Assembly (NCBI GenBank): GCA_016719385.1
Contig: JADJZA010000001.1
Coordinates: 1,116,001 to 1,180,000 of the forward strand
Direction: 5' to 3'
DNA length: 64,000 nucleotides
Source: Candidatus Microthrix subdominans
GTDB taxonomy: Bacteria > Actinomycetota > Acidimicrobiia > Acidimicrobiales > Microtrichaceae
Below the pieces are notes generated by a model. That model had not been told where the DNA came from. It saw nothing but the letters and a program-made list of their open reading frames with translations, and searched no databases. Of this stretch, positions 8,166-16,866 are shown piece after piece (the stretch's first letter is position 1; each line of letters starts with the position of its first letter). The translations under genes were made by a program, and so were the position numbers.

Positions 8166-9092
8166 ATGCTGGACGAAGCGGCCCTGAGGGAGCTGGCGGC
8201 CACCCAACACGGGGTTGCGTCACGCGTGCAGCTGCAACAGGCCGGGCTCACCCCTCGGGCAATTCGGCACCGGATCGCAACGGGACGGTGGGTGTCCATC
8301 GGTCGGAACGTGGTCGCGCTCGGGCCGGTGCCCACCGACATCTGGGGTCGCGCTCAGGCCGGCGTGCTGGCGGTGCCCAGCGCCACGGTCAGCCATCGAA
8401 CCGCAGGCGCTCTCCATGGTCTCCCGGGTCTGAGCCCGGCGACCCGGGCGCCCATCGACCTGTCGACGACCGTGCTCAGCGCCGTCGGCCCTGCGGACGT
8501 GCGCCTCTTTCGCCGCACCCATCGTACCCGCTTCCAGCATCTCGGCGGAATGGCCATCACCACGGTGCCACAGACCCTGTTCGATCTGGCGGCGGTGCTG
8601 CCCGTCGAAGAGCTGGACCGGGTCGTCGACCTGAGCCTTGCCCAGCGCCGACTTCCGTTGTCGGTGCTGGAGCTCTCCGTGGAGGAGCTGTCGGGTCGCG
8701 GCGTGCGCGGTACGCCGGCGCTGCGTCATCTGCTGGCATCGCGACGCAGCGAGGGCGGCTCGGAGAGCGAGCTGGAACGGCTGTTCCTGGAGGGCTGGAC
8801 CGCGGCCGGGGGCGTGCCGGGTCGTCAACAGGTGCAGATGCCATGGCACGCCCGGGTCGACCACCTGTGGGACGACGAGATGGTGATCGGCGAGAACGAC
8901 TCCCGCAGCTGGCACACCAGGGAGCGTGATTTCGACTCGGATCGCCAACGCGACGCCGAGGCGGCCTCGTTCGGATACCTGACCGTGCGCATCACCTGGG
9001 GGCAGGTGAAGTACGACCTTGAGGCAACGCTCGTGCGTCTGGCCAAAATCCTGCGGGTCAGGGCTGGAATGGCCAGCCACACCTCAACCTAG
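8166..9092 (+). CDS. AbiEi-antitoxin-like / DUF559 nuclease-fold protein
   Basis: 308 residues. The N-terminal about 60 residues (LAATQHGVASRVQLQQAGLTPRAI...GRWVSIGRNVVAL) match the winged-helix domain of type IV AbiEi-like antitoxins, widespread in actinobacteria. The C-terminus (VDHLWDDEMVIGENDSRSWH...RDAEAASFGYLTVRITW) matches the Vsr/DUF559 nuclease-like fold, with the E-x-D and later RD and T-W positions recognisable; the usual hydrophobic VELDG is IGENDS. No AbiEii-type toxin gene lies beside it. It is probably a stand-alone DNA-binding/nuclease-fold protein. The preceding 207-nt spacer shows nothing I can name. Confidence 0.72.
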   Translation: MLDEAALRELAATQHGVASRVQLQQAGLTPRAIRHRIATGRWVSIGRNVVALGPVPTDIWGRAQAGVLAVPSATVSHRTAGALHGLPGLSPATRAPIDLSTTVLSAVGPADVRLFRRTHRTRFQHLGGMAITTVPQTLFDLAAVLPVEELDRVVDLSLAQRRLPLSVLELSVEELSGRGVRGTPALRHLLASRRSEGGSESELERLFLEGWTAAGGVPGRQQVQMPWHARVDHLWDDEMVIGENDSRSWHTRERDFDSDRQRDAEAASFGYLTVRITWGQVKYDLEATLVRLAKILRVRAGMASHTST

Positions 9093-9180
9093 GCCTGGCG
9101 GCCGACCGGGGGCGCCCCGAACCCAGCCCGGGCCCGCTCGTCGGGTCGGCGGCGCGTCACGCTGAGGGATGCGGGCCGCC

Positions 9181-10026
9181 TCAGTTGCGGAGCTTGGAGA
9201 GCAGCCGCAGCAGCTCCAGGTACAGCCAGATGATGGTGACCAGCAGCCCGAAGGCGCCGTACCACTCGAAGTCGCGGTCGAGGCCCATCTTCTCGCCCCG
9301 CTCGATGAAGTCGAAGTCGAGCGCCAGGTTCATGGCGGCGATGCCGGCGACGATGACGCTGAAGCCGATGCTGAGTGGGGTCGAGCTGGAGAGGAAGCTC
9401 ACCGCTTGGGCTCCGGCGAACAGGCTGATCAGGAAGCTGATGCCGTAGAACACCATGATTCCGAGGGTGGCGAAGATGACCGTGCGACGGAACTTGTCGG
9501 TCACCTTGATGATGCGGAAGCCGTACAGGAACAACATGACCAGGAACACGGCGAGCGTGGCCCCGATCGCCTGCACGACGATGCCGCCCTGGAACGACTC
9601 GTACATCTTGGAGATGGCGCCGACGAAGAAGCCTTGGGCCAGCGCGTAGACGGGGGCGATGAACTTGGCCATCCGAGGCCTGAACCACAGGCCGATCAGG
9701 CAGACGAACCCGACGCCGACGCCGACCCAGGCCAGCATCGGGATCGTGAAGTTGGTCACCTGCTGGCCTGCGGCGTTGAAGCCCGTCGTGGGCGAGGCGG
9801 TCTGCACCCAGCCGAACGCTGCGCTGAGCAACAGCAGCGCCATCAGCACCGAGGTGGCCCACGCGGTGCCCCGCATCGTCATGCCCCGGCTCTCGCCGTC
9901 GAGGCCTACAGGGCGTTCCATGCCGGGGGGCGGCCATTGGGTCATCGTGTCGGCCGAGGCCGCCGACCCGGGGCCCCAGGTGGACGCCTTCTCCAGCGAT
10001 TTGTCGTTGAGCATTGGGTTGGCCAT
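9181..10026 (-). CDS. BAX inhibitor-1/YccA-family membrane protein
   Basis: 281-residue protein with a hydrophilic N-terminal about 50 residues and seven hydrophobic segments. Family features are GWVQTASPTTGFNAAG, FIAPVYALAQGFFVGAISKMYE, and the C-terminal FDFIERGEKMGLDRDFEWYGAFGLLVTIIWLYLELLRLLSKL, which is nearly invariant in the actinobacterial Bax1-I group. Location is the plasma membrane; the bacterial role (ion leak or stress) is not established. It lies 39 nt downstream of leuD on the same strand and could be read through from leuCD. It is convergent with the AbiEi-like gene. Confidence 0.88.
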   Translation of the reverse strand: MANPMLNDKSLEKASTWGPGSAASADTMTQWPPPGMERPVGLDGESRGMTMRGTAWATSVLMALLLLSAAFGWVQTASPTTGFNAAGQQVTNFTIPMLAWVGVGVGFVCLIGLWFRPRMAKFIAPVYALAQGFFVGAISKMYESFQGGIVVQAIGATLAVFLVMLFLYGFRIIKVTDKFRRTVIFATLGIMVFYGISFLISLFAGAQAVSFLSSSTPLSIGFSVIVAGIAAMNLALDFDFIERGEKMGLDRDFEWYGAFGLLVTIIWLYLELLRLLSKLRN

Positions 10027-10065
10027 CGGCTCAGCCTACTGAGAAATCGGGCCAACCTGGCGGCA

Positions 10066-10668
10066 TCACCCGGCGGTCGCCAGGCTGGGCATCCATGCTG
10101 GTCGCCGGGCCTCGAAGGCACTGATGGCGTCGGCGTGGGACAGGGTGAGGGCGATGTCGTCCAGGCCGTTGACCAGGCGGTGCTGGGCCGACGGCTCCAG
10201 CTCGAAGCGCTCCTCGACACCGAGCGACTGCACCTCGACGGTGGCGGTTTCGACGTCGATCTCCAACATCAGGGACGGGTCGTCCTCGAGCGCCCGCAGC
10301 AGGCGCTCGCCCAGCTCGAAACTGACCGTGACCGGCACCAAACCGACCTTGGTGGCGTTGTTGACGAAGATCGGCCCGAACCGGGGTGAGATCACCGCGT
10401 CGAAGCCGTACTGCTGCAGCGCCCACACCGCGTGCTCCCGCGACGATCCGGTGCCGAAGTTGGGCCCGGCGACGAGGATGTTGGCCCCCTGGTAGCGCTC
10501 GTCGTTGAGCACGAAGTTGCGGTCGTCGCGCCATTCGGAGAACAGGCCCCGGTCAAAGCCGGTGCGCTCGACCCGCTTGAGCCAGTCGGAGGGGATGATC
10601 TGGTCGGTGTCGACGTCGGAGCGGTCGAGGGGCACGGCGCGGCCGGTGATGATGCGGACGGGTTCCAT
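10066..10668 (-). CDS. leuD: 3-isopropylmalate dehydratase small subunit
   Basis: 200-residue LeuD, a normal length. It carries GRAVPLDRSDVDTDQIIPSDWLKR at the N-terminus, GPNFGTGSSREHAVWAL in the middle and FGPIFVNNATKVGLVPV, the conserved swivelling-domain landmarks. With LeuC it isomerises 2- to 3-isopropylmalate in leucine synthesis and, where CimA exists as here, citramalate to methylmalate for isoleucine. AAAGGA nine bases before ATG is a good ribosome-binding site. It follows leuC after a 165-nt gap in which I see no gene. Confidence 0.96.
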   Translation of the reverse strand: MEPVRIITGRAVPLDRSDVDTDQIIPSDWLKRVERTGFDRGLFSEWRDDRNFVLNDERYQGANILVAGPNFGTGSSREHAVWALQQYGFDAVISPRFGPIFVNNATKVGLVPVTVSFELGERLLRALEDDPSLMLEIDVETATVEVQSLGVEERFELEPSAQHRLVNGLDDIALTLSHADAISAFEARRPAWMPSLATAG

Positions 10669-10833
10669 GGTGGTGGTCCTTTCGGGGAAACGGAGAACTG
10701 ATTCGGGCGGGAGGTGAGGGCGCTGGTCGGCGCTGTGGCTGACCGGACCGGGCCGATAGGTGAGCGGAATTTGGGCGGCGGGTAGGCGGGATCCAAGCGG
10801 TGGGAAGGCGTGGCCTGGGAGCGAGGAGTCGGC

Positions 10834-12255
10834 CTACAGGTCGGCGGGCTCGGCGAAGTGCCCGGCGATGGCGGTGGCGGCGGCCACCTCGGGCGACACC
10901 AGGTGGGTGCGTCCGCCGCGGCCCTGGCGGCCCTCGAAGTTGCGGTTCGACGTGGACGCCGATCGCTCGCCGGGGGCGAGGGTGTCCGGGTTCATGCCCA
11001 GACACATCGAGCAGCCGGGCTCGCGCCAGTCGAACCCGGCGTCGCTGAACACGGCGTCGAGCCCCTCGGCCTCGGCCTGAGCCTTGACCGCGTGGGAGCC
11101 AGGGACGACGTAAGTGCGCAGGTTGGAGGCGATCGTTCGCCCCCGCACAACGGCCGCGGCGGCGCGCAGGTCCTCGATGCGGGCGTTGGTGCACGATCCG
11201 ATGAAGATCACGTCGACGCCCACCTCCTTCATCGGCTGGCCGGCGGACAGGTCCATGTACTCGAGCGCCCGCGCGGCGGCCGCCGCCTCGGTCGGGTCGT
11301 CGAAGGAGGCCGGGTCGGGCACGGCGCCGTCGAGCGGCACCACCTGGCCCGGGTTGGTGCCCCAGGAGATGTGGGGGCGGATCTCGGCTGCGTCGAGGAA
11401 GATCTCCTTGTCGAACACGGCGTCGTCGTCGGTGACCAGCTGCGCCCAGTCGGCCAGCGCCTGCTCCCAGGCCTCGCCGGTCGGCGCGTGGGGGCGGCCC
11501 TCGACGTAGTCGTAGGTGGTCTGATCCGGGGCGATCAGCCCCGCTTTGGCGCCGGCCTCGATCGACATGTTGCAGACGGTCATGCGCCCCTCCATCGACA
11601 GCGCCCGGATGGCAGAGCCGCGGTACTCGGCGATGTAGCCGATGCCGCCGCCGGTGCCGAGCCGACCGAGGATGGCCAGGATGATGTCCTTGGCGGTCGA
11701 ACCGGCCGGCAGCTCGCCGTCGACGTTGATCCCCAGGGTCTTTGGACGCACCTGGCTGAGGCACTGGGTGGCCATGACGTGCTCCACCTCGGAGGTGCCG
11801 ATGCCGAAGGCCAACGAACCGAAGGCGCCGTGGGTAGCGGTGTGGGAGTCGCCGCACACGATCGTCATCCCGGGCAAAGTGAGGCCCTGTTCGGGGCCGA
11901 TGATGTGCACGATCCCCTGAAGCTTGTTGCCCATCGGGTACGCGGTCACGCCGTAATCCTTGGCGTTGCTGCGCAGCGTGTCGATCTGCTTGCGCGACAC
12001 CGGATCGACGATCGGGGCGCCGATGTCGGCGGTGGGCACGTTGTGGTCCTCGGTGGCCAGTGTGAGTTCGGGGCGGCGCATTGTGCGGCCGGCCATGCGC
12101 AGGCCCTCGAACGCCTGGGGAGAGGTCACCTCGTGTACCAGGTGCAGGTCGATGTACAACACGTCGGGCTCGCCGGGGGCCGAGTGGACGACGTGGTTGT
12201 CCCACACCTTTTGGCTGATCGTGCGTGGGCCTGCGGGGTTGGTGGTGGGGGACAC
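10834..12255 (-). CDS. leuC: 3-isopropylmalate dehydratase large subunit
   Basis: 473-residue aconitase-family protein binding a [4Fe-4S] cluster. The cluster cysteines are seen in FIGSCTNARIEDLRAAA and in PGCSMCLGMNPDTLAPGERSAST; VCGDSHTATHGAFGSLAFGIGTSEVEHV is the active-site signature. I chose the GTG at 12255 because AAAGGAG sits five bases upstream in the mRNA and the product then starts just before TISQKVWDNHVV, the usual beginning. It heads leuCD and is divergent from an IclR regulator across 167 nt containing a perfect palindrome, the arrangement known for LeuCD regulators of actinobacteria (NdgR/LtbR). Confidence 0.96.
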   Translation of the reverse strand: MSPTTNPAGPRTISQKVWDNHVVHSAPGEPDVLYIDLHLVHEVTSPQAFEGLRMAGRTMRRPELTLATEDHNVPTADIGAPIVDPVSRKQIDTLRSNAKDYGVTAYPMGNKLQGIVHIIGPEQGLTLPGMTIVCGDSHTATHGAFGSLAFGIGTSEVEHVMATQCLSQVRPKTLGINVDGELPAGSTAKDIILAILGRLGTGGGIGYIAEYRGSAIRALSMEGRMTVCNMSIEAGAKAGLIAPDQTTYDYVEGRPHAPTGEAWEQALADWAQLVTDDDAVFDKEIFLDAAEIRPHISWGTNPGQVVPLDGAVPDPASFDDPTEAAAAARALEYMDLSAGQPMKEVGVDVIFIGSCTNARIEDLRAAAAVVRGRTIASNLRTYVVPGSHAVKAQAEAEGLDAVFSDAGFDWREPGCSMCLGMNPDTLAPGERSASTSNRNFEGRQGRGGRTHLVSPEVAAATAIAGHFAEPADL

Positions 12256-12375
12256 TTCGGCTCCTTTGGATGCTGGGCGGGAAGGGACGGCTGCCGAGCG
12301 GATGGCAGCAGTTGCACGAAGCGATCGGCTGCGGGAGTCCGTCCTCGGCATGTGGAGGGCGTCGGGGCACTATTG

Positions 12376-12390
12376 TCTCACATAGTGAGA
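12376..12390. promoter_or_regulatory. Palindromic operator between leuC and its IclR regulator
   Basis: TCTCACATAGTGAGA is a perfect 6-3-6 palindrome, 33 bp before the regulator ATG and 121 bp before the leuC start. IclR proteins bind such sites, and orthologous regulators (NdgR in Streptomyces, LtbR in Corynebacterium) control the divergent leuCD genes. Binding and the identity of the co-effector are inferred from this arrangement. Confidence 0.6.
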
Positions 12391-12422
12391 TGCGAGTCTT
12401 GCTCCGTGGTACGATGGTACCC

Positions 12423-13157
12423 ATGCCCAACACCGGAGGCAACCGGCCTCGAGCGAAGACGAGTGGGGGCGAGCCACTTGACGTTGCGCTAGCGCCGGCG
12501 CTCGCCACCGGCGTCGGCGTGCTCGACAAGTCGATGACGATCGTCGCCGCACTCGAGGACGGCCCCGCACGGCTGAGCGAGCTGACCGACCGCACCGGCA
12601 TGAGCCGGGCCACCGTTCACCGCCTGGCCAGCTCGCTCGACGAGCATGGCCTGGTGCGGCGCACGACCGACGGCAGCTTTGCGCTGGGCTACCGGCTGGT
12701 GGGGCTGGCTGCCCGAGCGCTCGGCGGGTCGGCGCTGGCCGAGACGGCGCGCCCGACGGTGACAGCGTTGCGCGACGTCACCGGCGAGAGCGCCCAGTTG
12801 TGGCTGCCCGACGGGGAGTGGCGCGTGTGTTTGCTGTCGGTCGAAGCCACTCACGAGCTGCGCACGATCGTCGACGAAGGGTCCCGTGTGGCGATCGACG
12901 TCGGTTCGGGCGGGCGGGCCCTTCAGGGCGAGGCCGGCACGGCCGGATGGGTGGCCACCGTCGGTGAGCGGGCCGACGGGGTGGGATCGGTGTCCGCCGG
13001 GGTGCTCGGGCCGTCCGGCAGCGTGGTCGCTGCGGTCGGGATCTCCGGCCCCGTCGACCGCCTGGGCGAGGATCCCGGCGCCCGCTTCGGCGCCGATGTG
13101 GTCGCTGCGGCCAACGAGCTGTCCGAGGCGCTCGGGGTGCCGCCCCGCCATGGCTGA
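12423..13157 (+). CDS. IclR-family transcriptional regulator of leuCD (NdgR/LtbR-like)
   Basis: 244-residue regulator. After a short basic N-terminus, the winged helix-turn-helix reads VLDKSMTIVAALEDGPARLSELTDRTGMSRATVHRLASSL; the remainder is the IclR effector domain (SAQLWLPDGEWRVCLLSVEATHELRTIVDEG, ending AVGISGPVDRL). The divergent position next to leuCD matches NdgR/LtbR/Rv2989 context in other actinobacteria, where the protein represses or activates leucine genes; the direction of control here is unknown. ATG 12423 is chosen; an ATG three codons upstream is possible. It overlaps the gamma-glutamyltransferase start by 8 nt. Confidence 0.85.
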   Translation: MPNTGGNRPRAKTSGGEPLDVALAPALATGVGVLDKSMTIVAALEDGPARLSELTDRTGMSRATVHRLASSLDEHGLVRRTTDGSFALGYRLVGLAARALGGSALAETARPTVTALRDVTGESAQLWLPDGEWRVCLLSVEATHELRTIVDEGSRVAIDVGSGGRALQGEAGTAGWVATVGERADGVGSVSAGVLGPSGSVVAAVGISGPVDRLGEDPGARFGADVVAAANELSEALGVPPRHG

Positions 13158-14613
13158 ACCGGGATGGGCGTCCGCTGCCGGCTCACCGGACGCGACGGCG
13201 AACGGTGTCGGGTTGGTGGCGGCCGGTCACGAAGTGACCGCGGATGCCGCCGCGCTGATGCTCGCCGCCGGAGGCAACGCCTGGGACGCAGCGGTCGCCG
13301 CCGGGTTCGCTGCCACCGCCGCCGAACCCCTGTACACCAGCCTGGCGGGCGGCGGCTTTCTGCTGGCGACGGGGCCAGGTTTGGGGTCGATCCTGTTCGA
13401 CTTTTTCGTATCGGTGCCGGGCTTGGGTCGCACCCGCCCGGTCGAGGCGCCCGTTCCGGTGCCGATCCGTTTCGGTGCCGCCACCCAGACCTTTCACGTC
13501 GGGCCGGGGTCGGTGGCGGTCCCCGGGCTGCTCGCCGGTCTGCTGGCCGTGCACCGGCGTCTGGGCACGTTGCCCCTTGCCCAGGTGGTGGCACCGGCGA
13601 TCGAGGCGGCCGCCATCGGCCAGCGGGTGGGCGCGATGGTGCGGGTGGCCGGTCTGCTGGCCCCCGTGATGGGACGGACGCCCACCGGTGCCGAGCTGTA
13701 CCTGCGCGACGGCCGTCCCCTCGCCGAGGACGATCATTTCCACAACCCGCAGCTCGCGGCGGTACTCGGCGAGGTGGGCGCGGGTGGCCGGGACGGCTTT
13801 GCCCCCGACGAGTTGGGGGGAGCGGTCACCTCCGCCGATCTGGACGAGTACCGGGTAGAGGAGCGACGGCCCTTGACGCTCGACCTCGACGGTGTCGCGG
13901 GCTGGACCAACCCGGCCCCTGCATTCGGTGGCCGCCTGGTGGCCCTCGGGCTGGAGCGTTTGGCCGGTGACCCGAGGGGATCGGACAGGCGCACGCCCGA
14001 CGGCGCATTGGCCATTGCCGACGTGCTGGTCGCCCAGGGAGACGCCCGCCGGCGTCTCGTCGGCGCCGTGCAGGGCACCACGCACCTGTCGGTGATCGAC
14101 CGCTGGGGCAACCTGGCGTCGATGACCGCCTCCAATGGCTCGGGCTCCGGAGAGTTCGCACCCGGCTCGGGCGTCCAGCTGAACAACATGATGGGGGAGG
14201 AGGACCTGCACCCCGCCGGGTTCGACGCCGCGGTGCCGGGCACGCGGATCCCGTCGATGATGGCGCCGACCGCCCTGCGCCTCGACCGTGGGGGTCGATC
14301 CGTGGCGCTCGGCAGCGGCGGATCGGAGCGCATCCGCTCGACGATCACCCAGGTGACCGCCGACCTGGTCAGCGAGGCCTTACCGGCCGACCAGGCGGTG
14401 GCCGCCCCCCGTCTGCACTGGGACGGCTCGTCGCTCCAGGCCGAGCCGGGCTTCCCGGCGGCGGTGCTCGAGGCGCTCGCCGCCCGATACCCGGTGGTCG
14501 AATGGGGTCACCGGGACCTGTACTTCGGCGGGCTCCACCTGGTGGCCACGCCGGACGTGGCCGTCGGCGACCCCCGCCGCGGCGGCGCAATCCGAGTGAT
14601 CAGGCCGGAATGA
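13150..14613 (+). CDS. ggt: Gamma-glutamyltransferase family protein (Ntn hydrolase)
   Basis: 487-residue proenzyme, shorter than the about 580 residues of E. coli GGT and without a signal peptide, so probably cytosolic. The self-processing Thr is Thr310, first residue of TTHLSVIDRWGNLASMT; upstream VAAGHEVTADAAALMLAAGGNAWDAAVAAGFA and downstream LNNMMGEEDL and ALGSGGSERI are family landmarks. GGT transfers or hydrolyses the gamma-glutamyl group of glutathione-like compounds; in an organism likely to use mycothiol, another gamma-glutamyl substrate is plausible. Its start lies within the IclR gene end, so the two are probably co-expressed. Confidence 0.85.
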   Translation: MAEPGWASAAGSPDATANGVGLVAAGHEVTADAAALMLAAGGNAWDAAVAAGFAATAAEPLYTSLAGGGFLLATGPGLGSILFDFFVSVPGLGRTRPVEAPVPVPIRFGAATQTFHVGPGSVAVPGLLAGLLAVHRRLGTLPLAQVVAPAIEAAAIGQRVGAMVRVAGLLAPVMGRTPTGAELYLRDGRPLAEDDHFHNPQLAAVLGEVGAGGRDGFAPDELGGAVTSADLDEYRVEERRPLTLDLDGVAGWTNPAPAFGGRLVALGLERLAGDPRGSDRRTPDGALAIADVLVAQGDARRRLVGAVQGTTHLSVIDRWGNLASMTASNGSGSGEFAPGSGVQLNNMMGEEDLHPAGFDAAVPGTRIPSMMAPTALRLDRGGRSVALGSGGSERIRSTITQVTADLVSEALPADQAVAAPRLHWDGSSLQAEPGFPAAVLEALAARYPVVEWGHRDLYFGGLHLVATPDVAVGDPRRGGAIRVIRPE

Positions 14614-14614
14614 T

Positions 14615-15526
14615 CTAGTAGTACCAGGGGTAGGGGGACCAGTCCGGGTCACGCTTCTCGAGGAACGAGTCCCGGCCTTCGGCTGCCTCGTCGGTCATGT
14701 AACCCAGGCGGGTGGCCTCCCCGGCGAACAGCTGCTGGCCGACCAGGCCGTCGTCGATCAGGTTGAAGGAGTACTTCAGCATGCGTTGGCCCATCGGGCT
14801 TTTGCCATTGATCTTGGCCCCCCACTCCAGCGCCACCTCCTCGAGCCGCTCGTGGTCGACCACGGCGTTGACCATGCCCATGCGGTGGGCATCGTCGGCC
14901 GAATATTCGTCGCCGAGGAAGAAGATCTCCCGGGCGAACTTCTGGCCCACTTGGCGGGCCAGGTAGGCCGACCCGTAGCCGCCGTCGAAGCTGGCCACAT
15001 CGGCGTCGGTCTGCTTGAAACGGGCGTGCTCCCGGCTGGCCAGCGTCAGGTCGGAGACGACGTGCAGGCTGTGCCCGCCGCCTGCGGCCCAGCCGGGCAC
15101 GACGCAGATCACCACCTTGGGCATGAAGCGGATGAGGCGTTGCACCTCCAGGATGTGCAGCCGGCCGGAGCGGGCCGGGTCGATGCTCTCGGCGGTGTCG
15201 CCTTCGGCGTAGCGGTAGCCATCCTTCCCCCGGATGCGCTGGTCGCCACCCGAACAGAACGCCCATCCGCCGTCCTTGGGGGACGGGCCGTTGCCGGTCA
15301 GCAGCACGCAGCCGACGTCGGAGGTGGTCCGGGCGTGTTCGAGCACCCGGTAGAGCTCGTCGACGGTGTCGGGCCGGAACGCGTTGCGGATCTCGGGCCG
15401 ATCGAAGGCCACCCGCACCGTGCCCTGATCGACGGCCCGGTGGTAGGTGATGTCGTTGAGGTCATCGAAGCCGGGAACGTCCTCCCAGCGCTGCGGGTCG
15501 AACAGGTCCGAAACAGGCGGTGCCAT
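14615..15526 (-). CDS. menB: 1,4-dihydroxy-2-naphthoyl-CoA synthase
   Basis: 303-residue crotonase-family enzyme of menaquinone synthesis that cyclises o-succinylbenzoyl-CoA. Typical MenB features: ITYHRAVDQGTVRVAFDRPEIRNAFRP, CSGGDQRIRGKDGY, GWAAGGGHSLHVVSDLTLAS, and DVASFDGGYGSAYLARQVGQKFAREIFFLG, ending in ...DPDWSPYPWYY. The length is close to the mycobacterial protein (about 310). An in-frame GTG two codons upstream (15532) is an alternative start. No other men gene is in the window. It is convergent with the GGT gene, with one base between the stops. Confidence 0.95.
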   Translation of the reverse strand: MAPPVSDLFDPQRWEDVPGFDDLNDITYHRAVDQGTVRVAFDRPEIRNAFRPDTVDELYRVLEHARTTSDVGCVLLTGNGPSPKDGGWAFCSGGDQRIRGKDGYRYAEGDTAESIDPARSGRLHILEVQRLIRFMPKVVICVVPGWAAGGGHSLHVVSDLTLASREHARFKQTDADVASFDGGYGSAYLARQVGQKFAREIFFLGDEYSADDAHRMGMVNAVVDHERLEEVALEWGAKINGKSPMGQRMLKYSFNLIDDGLVGQQLFAGEATRLGYMTDEAAEGRDSFLEKRDPDWSPYPWYY

Positions 15527-15608
15527 AGGCACGGGACCCTAGCGAACGAGACCTCGGACCAACCCGGCCGCGTCCAACGTGCTGTCCAACCCCGCCTCTT
15601 GCCGAACT

Positions 15609-15719
15609 GGGGAGTGGGGGGCGCGGTCTGGCGGTTGTTTGGGCTCCCGAGTTGCGGGTGGCGCGCAAGCGGGGAGTTGGGACCGCGGTCTGGCGGTCGT
15701 TTGGGCTCCCGAGTTGCGG
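15609..15719. repeat. Two 49-bp imperfect direct repeats
   Basis: Copies at 15609-15657 and 15671-15719 match at about 45 of 49 positions and share GCGGTCTGGCGGT, GTTTGGGCTCCCGAGTTGCGG. They fill the 204-nt spacer between menB and rsgA. Each copy starts GGGGAGT and ends with CCCGAGTTGCGG, giving weak internal symmetry. No gene is visible in the spacer. Confidence 0.7.
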
Positions 15720-15730
15720 ATGGCGCCGGG

Positions 15731-16798
15731 CTAGCCCTTGGGTCGGCGCCGTTGGGCCTTGCGACGGGCTCGCTGGTTGGTCTCCCGCTGCCGGTCGCGG
15801 GAGCGCACCTCGAGCTGTTCGTCCAGCCGGGTGAGCTCGTCGGCGAGCGAGCGGTACTGCTCCAGGCGCTCGGTCGATACGGCCGTCTCGGCGGCACAGC
15901 CGTCCTCACCCTGGTGGGCGCAGTCCTCGAAGCGACATGAGCGCGCTGCCGAGGTCACCTCGGGAAAGGCGAGCGCCAGGCCGTCCCAGGCCTGCCACAG
16001 CCCAACGCCGCGGATGCCGGGGGTGTCGATCAGCAGCCCGCCCCCGCTCAGCGCCAACAGCTGCCCGGTGACCGTCGTATGGCGCCCCCGCAGGTCGCTT
16101 TCGCGGACGTTGCCGGTGAGCGCCACCCGCCGCCCGGCCAGAGCGTTGACCAGGCTGGACTTGCCCGCCCCCGATGCACCCAGCAGCGCAACGGTGACCC
16201 CCGGCGCCAACAGCGGCCGCAGCTCGTCGAGGCCGCTGCCGGTGAGGTTGGACACAGCGACGACGTCGACCCCGGGCGCGGCCACCGTTGCCGCCGACCG
16301 GGCGGCGGCCAGCTGGGTGGCGTCGACCTGGTCGGACTTGGTCAGCACCACCGCCGGCCGGGCTCCGCTCTCCCAGGCGATCACCAGCTCGCGCACCAGC
16401 CGGGCGGGGTTGACCCCGGTGTCGAGGGGTTGCAATACCAACAGGTGGTCGAGGTTGGCGGCCACCGCCTTGGCGCTCAAAGCGAGATCGTCGCGATCTG
16501 CCCCGGGCGACCGACGCTCGAGCACGCTGCGACGCGGCAGGCGCACCTCGATGCGGGCGGCGTCGGGGTTGAGGCCGCACCAGTCGCCGACCACCGCGTC
16601 CCGGGCCTCCTTGTTGGCGACGATCAGCTGCCGTCCGAAGGACACCCCGGCACCGTCGACGCTGAGCCCGCCCTTGTCGATGCGGGTGATGCGGGCGGGT
16701 ATCAGGTGGTCGGTTGCCGCCGCCGCCCAGGTCGATTCCCAAGCGTCATCCCAGCCGAGCTCGCGTTGCTGCACCCCTCCAGTCTGGCCGGACGGCAC
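15731..16798 (-). CDS. rsgA: Ribosome small subunit-dependent GTPase A
   Basis: 355-residue circularly permuted GTPase that acts in late 30S maturation. Motifs occur in the permuted order: G4 VLTKSDQ, then G1 LLGASGAGKSSLVNAL, G2/RGRHTTV and G3 LIDTPGIRGVGL. An N-terminal OB-fold (residues about 30-100) precedes, and a C-terminal zinc cluster is seen as CRFEDCAHQGEDGC. The tail is strongly basic (RARRKAQRRRPK). The first GTG is used; a second GTG at 16774, right after GGAGG, would remove eight residues. It is divergent from the Ppx gene. Confidence 0.92.
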   Translation of the reverse strand: MPSGQTGGVQQRELGWDDAWESTWAAAATDHLIPARITRIDKGGLSVDGAGVSFGRQLIVANKEARDAVVGDWCGLNPDAARIEVRLPRRSVLERRSPGADRDDLALSAKAVAANLDHLLVLQPLDTGVNPARLVRELVIAWESGARPAVVLTKSDQVDATQLAAARSAATVAAPGVDVVAVSNLTGSGLDELRPLLAPGVTVALLGASGAGKSSLVNALAGRRVALTGNVRESDLRGRHTTVTGQLLALSGGGLLIDTPGIRGVGLWQAWDGLALAFPEVTSAARSCRFEDCAHQGEDGCAAETAVSTERLEQYRSLADELTRLDEQLEVRSRDRQRETNQRARRKAQRRRPKG

Positions 16799-16866
16799 TG
16801 TGTCGTGCGTCGGTGGCGTCCGTCGCCCCGTGCCGACACCGGGACGAGCACGGGTACCTTGGGTTG

